This document shows positions 41,281-42,153 of a DNA stretch of 42,153 bases, one piece after another. A model generated the notes under the pieces. The model did no database searches. It saw only the letters and a program-made list of their open reading frames with translations, and had not been told where the DNA came from. Positions within the stretch are counted from its first letter, which is position 1; every line of letters starts with the position of its first letter. The DNA comes from Acidobacteriaceae bacterium. Its GTDB lineage: Bacteria; Acidobacteriota; Terriglobia; Terriglobales; Acidobacteriaceae. The position numbers were made by a program, and so were the translations under genes. The DNA lies in assembly GCA_003164855.1 (NCBI GenBank), contig PLUI01000278.1, positions 1 through 42,153 of the forward strand. The letters are read 5' to 3'.

Positions 41281-42125
41281 CTCTTGTACTCGCGCGGGTC
41301 CGGCAGCGGTTCCATTCCTCGTCCGGCAAATATTTCTTTAAACTCCGCCAGCAGAGCTTCGTGCAGCAGCCCGTTCGAGGCCACGGTCTCGCGGCTGTTG
41401 AGTTCGAACGGCGATCCGTCGAAGCGCGTCACCTCGCCGCCCGCCTCCTCCACCATCAGCACGCCCGCCGCAGTATCCCAGGGGTTGAGGTTGAACTCCC
41501 AGAAGCCGTCATAGCGCCCGGCAGCCACGTTGCACAAATCGAGCGCCGCCGATCCCGCCCGGCGCACTCCGTGCGTCCGCAGCGTGATCTGGTGATAGAA
41601 GTAAATATTCGGATTCTTGTGCCGCTTATGACTGGGAAAGCCGGTAGCCAGAAGCGATTCCTTCAGCGCAGCCGTTTTCGAGACATGGATCGTCTCGCCG
41701 TTGAGCCGCGCTCCTCTTCCCGGTTCCGCGGAAAACAGCTCATCCCGCGTGGGATCGTAAATCACCGCGGCAATGCGTTCGCCCTTCTGTTCCCGAGCCT
41801 GGCGTTCGAGCGCAATCGAAACGCAAAAAACTGGATATCCGTGCGCAAAGTTCGTCGTGCCATCCAGCGGATCGACGTACCAGCGATACTCGCTGCCCTG
41901 ATCGCTAAGTCCCTGCTCTTCGTCCAGAACATCATGCGTGGGCCACTGCTCCCGAATGCGATCGCGGATCAGCAGTTCGGCGGCGCGGTCGGCCGCCGTC
42001 ACCAGGTCGGCGTCACCCTTGTATTCGACCTTCAAGTGCTGGTGGAAGTGATCCATCAGCAATGCGCCCGCTTCGCGCGCGATGGCGGACATGGCAGGAA
42101 GAAAGCTGTCGTTGGAGTTAGGCAC
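41277..42125 (-). CDS. Inositol monophosphatase family protein
   Basis: 282 residues, Mg2+-dependent Li+-sensitive phosphatase family (SuhB-like). Motifs: LVTAADRAAELLIRDRI, metal-binding DEEQG in place of the usual GEE, DPLDGTTNFAHGYPVFCVSIAL, and GFWEFNLNPWDTAAGVLMVEEAGG. It hydrolyses inositol or a related sugar phosphate; the real substrate is not predictable. It precedes and overlaps the DUF1684 gene. Its start at 42125 follows a word-repeat element that runs to the window end. Confidence 0.94.
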   Translation of the reverse strand: MPNSNDSFLPAMSAIAREAGALLMDHFHQHLKVEYKGDADLVTAADRAAELLIRDRIREQWPTHDVLDEEQGLSDQGSEYRWYVDPLDGTTNFAHGYPVFCVSIALERQAREQKGERIAAVIYDPTRDELFSAEPGRGARLNGETIHVSKTAALKESLLATGFPSHKRHKNPNIYFYHQITLRTHGVRRAGSAALDLCNVAAGRYDGFWEFNLNPWDTAAGVLMVEEAGGEVTRFDGSPFELNSRETVASNGLLHEALLAEFKEIFAGRGMEPLPDPREYKR

Positions 42126-42130
42126 TGGTT

Positions 42131-42153
42131 GGGTCTCAGGTCTCAGGTGTCAG
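42131..42153. repeat. Word-repeat sequence at window end, same vocabulary as dnaX/ybaB
   Basis: GGGTCTCAGG, then TCTCAGG, then TGTCAG, cut by the window end. The words TCAGGTGTCAG and AGGTCTCAG also occur at 3041-3118, 39 kb away. The element lies just upstream of the inositol monophosphatase gene. Confidence 0.65.

Overview
The window looks like chromosomal DNA of an Acidobacteriota bacterium (Terriglobia-like). This is inference: the moderately high GC, the YeiH-type exporter, the CHAD-HD protein, the large PilZ protein, the Gloeo/Verruco repeat protein and the wording of many proteins fit that group, but there is no rRNA gene to prove it. Almost all of it is housekeeping or ordinary accessory sequence. 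I see no phage, insertion sequence, CRISPR array, tRNA or rRNA.

Layout. 1-935: YeiH-type transporter (cut by the window edge) behind a STAS-domain protein, minus strand. 1098-4181: dnaX, ybaB/ebfC, recR, plus strand, a classic replication/recombination trio. 4239-10248: a PD-(D/E)XK-like protein, a duplicated-domain secreted protein, a CHAD-HD (polyphosphate-type) protein and a large PilZ protein. 10346-22913: a continuous minus-strand run nuoA, PH-like gene, nuoC, D, H, J, K, L, M, N, atpZ, atpI, atpB, atpE, closed by a strong hairpin terminator. It couples the proton-pumping arm of complex I to the Fo rotor and stator a subunit. All Fe-S subunits of complex I (NuoB, E, F, G, I), the Fo b subunit and all of F1 must be encoded elsewhere.

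23028-24931: four small minus-strand genes (LolA-like, unknown, DoxX-like, ribbon-helix-helix). 25081-26739: lysS. 26909-31335: a sulfite-dehydrogenase-like pair, a porin and an Rrf2 regulator, with a striking set of inverted repeats between the oxidase and porin genes. 31660-35502: beta-propeller protein, PP2C phosphatase, response regulator, glutaminyl cyclase and a decayed small gene. 35787-38039: 7Fe ferredoxin, Gly/His-rich secreted protein, frameshifted kelch protein. 38144-42125: swivel-first aconitase-family enzyme, DUF1684 protein and inositol monophosphatase.

The least explained signal is in the gaps. Many junctions between co-directional genes (dnaX/ybaB, ybaB/recR, atpB/atpE, nuoJ/K, nuoK/L, nuoL/M, nuoC/D, and the last bases of the window) carry elements of about 45-130 bp made of degenerate 7-16 bp words. 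The words are arranged as short tandem repeats and usually as inverted arms with perfect 11-12 bp pairing segments. Each junction uses its own word, but the architecture recurs. This is my main candidate for an undescribed system.
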